The notes under the pieces: generated by a model
The model's input: only the letters and a program-made list of their open reading frames with translations
What the model was told of the DNA's origin: nothing
Database searches by the model: none
From: Candidatus Falkowiibacteriota bacterium
GTDB lineage: Bacteria; Patescibacteriota; Patescibacteriia; CAIXNZ01
DNA: 15,998 nucleotides
NCBI GenBank assembly: GCA_903920975.1
Contig: CAIXNZ010000071.1
Coordinates: 1 to 15,998, forward strand
Reading direction: 5' to 3'
Shown: piece after piece, positions 14,379 to 15,998 of the stretch
Numbering within the stretch: position 1 is the stretch's first letter
How the letters are laid out: the number at the start of each line of letters is the position of its first letter
Made by a program: the position numbers and the translations under genes

Positions 14379-15998
14379 ATGGGTTTGACGCAAAATCAAC
14401 AAATTTTTGAATTGCTAAAAAAGAGTTCTAAAACTCTGATCGCATTTAAAAAAAACTATTCTGGCGATGCCATAGCATCTGCCCTGGCTTTGTTTTTATT
14501 TTTAAAAAAGATAAATAAGAAAGCCGACATTATTTGCCAGGATTTTGTCATTCCCCAAAATTATTCTTTCTTGCCTAAAATCAATGAGATTAGGCCCAAT
14601 CTTGGCGGTTTGAAAAGATTTATAATTAATTTGGATTTAAGCGATACCAAGCTTAAAGATTTTTCTTACGACATTAAAGGCACTAACTTAAATATTTATT
14701 TAACTCCGGAAACAGGCTCGTTGGCAGAAAAAAATATCAGCTTTAAATCAGGTGATAATAAATACGATTTAATCATCACCTTAGACACTGATGACATGGA
14801 ATCATTGGGCGAACTTTATGAAAAAAACACTGATTTTTTCTTTAATACGCCAACCATTAATATTGACCATAATCCTGAAAATGAACAATATGGCCAGATT
14901 AATTTGGTTGAGTTAACTAAAACCTCAACTGCAGAAATTATTTTTAATTTAATAGAAGACTATGATATTAATATGTTAGACCAGGAAATTGCCACTTGCC
15001 TTTTAACTGGCATGATTTCCAAAACCAGAAGTTTCCGCACAGCCAATATCACACCCAAAACTTTGAACATTGCCAGCCAACTTATTTTGAATGGCGCCGA
15101 ACGCGATTTGATCATTCAAAATCTTTATCGCACCAAATCAATTAACACGCTGAAACTCTGGGGTAAGGTTTTAGCCAGATTAAAAAGTGATTCAGAACAT
15201 AAAATCACCTGGTCATATCTGCAGCAAAAAGATTTAATTGAATTAAATTTACAAAAGCCTAATTTGAGCGAAGTGATTGAAGAATTAATCACCTCTGCTC
15301 CGGAAGCTGAAATTATTGTCTTATTCCATGAAAATCAAAACCAGGGTATCTCTGGCATTATTTATACTTCTAAAAATTACGACTCTTTATATTTAGCTAA
15401 AAATTTCAATCCCTCAGGCACCAAGACTCTGGCCACCTTTGAAGTCAATAAACCAGAATTAATTACTTTTGACCGTAATGAACATTACTATCAATACCTG
15501 TTAGACCAGGATCGCAGCAATCAACATATAAACATGATTACTCCACCTACTAATGGTGTTCATATCGCTGATAATGACCAAATGAAAGCAACTTTGAAAC
15601 ATATTTCAAAATGTGTTAAAGGAATGCGTGCTTTAGAAAATATTTTATCAACATTTGACAATATTGGAAAAAAAATGAACAATAAATCAAATGCTTTTAT
15701 GTCAATCGGGCAAGTATTTAAAGCTTTAAATGATTATGCTATCGCATCATCTGTTATCATGGGAAATTATGATATTACTGAAGAAGAAAATTCACAAAAT
15801 ATCTTGTCAAATGCAGTGCGCATAGCTACACCAGCAAATGTTGGCAATATTGCTGCTGCCGCGATTGACCTTGCAACGGGTGGTACACACCAATTTACTG
15901 TCGATATGGCTGCTAATATTTACACAGTCCCAGCTACCACGACCGCTGCAGCAAATGCTGTAGCAGCTGCAATTGCAAATGCTCCAACTGCACATATA
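14379..15998 (+). CDS. Degenerate DHH-family protein with foreign-looking tail (partial)
   Basis: An open frame of 540 codons with no stop before the window ends. Residues 1 to about 370 align by eye with CPR DHH/DHHA1 phosphoesterases of the NrnA (oligoribonuclease/pAp phosphatase) type: same length, order and spacer motifs (LDTDD 135-139, TSTAEI, ITPKTLNIASQL, WGKVLARLKSD). Key residues are lost. HxNPDGDA is KKNYSGDA (24-31), DHH is DHN (163-165), the D of DTGSF is K215 (KTRSF), and the GGGGH loop of DHHA1 is NFNPSGT (342-348). It is likely inactive as a nuclease or phosphatase. From about residue 380 the codon use changes (GGA appears for Gly, more GCA/CCA), and the last ~60 residues are Ala/Thr-rich. 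The ATG is set by promoter position and by the family N-terminus. Confidence 0.75.
   Translation, partial: MGLTQNQQIFELLKKSSKTLIAFKKNYSGDAIASALALFLFLKKINKKADIICQDFVIPQNYSFLPKINEIRPNLGGLKRFIINLDLSDTKLKDFSYDIKGTNLNIYLTPETGSLAEKNISFKSGDNKYDLIITLDTDDMESLGELYEKNTDFFFNTPTINIDHNPENEQYGQINLVELTKTSTAEIIFNLIEDYDINMLDQEIATCLLTGMISKTRSFRTANITPKTLNIASQLILNGAERDLIIQNLYRTKSINTLKLWGKVLARLKSDSEHKITWSYLQQKDLIELNLQKPNLSEVIEELITSAPEAEIIVLFHENQNQGISGIIYTSKNYDSLYLAKNFNPSGTKTLATFEVNKPELITFDRNEHYYQYLLDQDRSNQHINMITPPTNGVHIADNDQMKATLKHISKCVKGMRALENILSTFDNIGKKMNNKSNAFMSIGQVFKALNDYAIASSVIMGNYDITEEENSQNILSNAVRIATPANVGNIAAAAIDLATGGTHQFTVDMAANIYTVPATTTAAANAVAAAIANAPTAHI

Noticed and set aside
1..15998. tRNA or rRNA genes, CRISPR arrays, transposase genes
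   Set aside because: I looked through the intergenic regions on both strands and saw no cloverleaf with TTCGANNC arm, no regularly spaced repeats and no transposase motifs.

Overview
The window looks like a chromosomal piece of an AT-rich bacterium of the Candidate Phyla Radiation (Patescibacteria, Parcubacteria-like). This placement is inferred. It rests on slim intergenic spacing, aminoacyl-tRNA synthetases of the CPR style, many starts without a Shine-Dalgarno site, Cys-rich secreted proteins, a 'GWCTAGES' family protein with a diversified-looking C-terminus, and many short palindromic repeats. No TGA recoding is needed to read any gene.

Nearly everything reads leftward. From right to left on the minus strand: valS (14249-11532); a spacer full of palindromes; a Cys-rich lipoprotein with a MopE-type motif (11113-9467); a 190-residue unknown protein with faint kinase-like motifs (9303-8731); tyrS (8608-7406); a nested palindrome; argS (7299-5590); a 622-residue protein of unknown function (5503-3635); and, after a large intergenic region, a secreted M23 (LytM-type) peptidase with Cys-rich repeats and a C-terminal membrane anchor (2905-59). 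Two units read rightward: a probable non-coding RNA of about 205 nt (3402-3608), with its own promoter and terminator, and a degenerate DHH-family protein (from 14379, running off the right edge).

Three synthetase genes (Val, Tyr, Arg) lie within about 9 kb, interleaved with two envelope proteins that share a CGNxxC...C module. The lipoprotein and the M23 protein probably act at the cell surface. tyrS, argS and the 622-residue gene may be co-transcribed, because no convincing terminator lies between argS and its downstream neighbour.

The most interesting points are: (1) residues 573-610 of the 622-residue protein, where 32 of 38 codons end in C or T, as expected for a variable region written by a diversity-generating retroelement whose reverse transcriptase and template are not in the window; (2) the unidentified plus-strand RNA beside it, closed by a perfect 9-bp stem; (3) a family of ~29-bp palindromes found once between genes and twice inside coding sequence, one in frame in valS; and (4) a DHH protein that has lost most of its catalytic residues and carries a compositionally foreign, Ala-rich tail that is either a real fusion or an assembly join.
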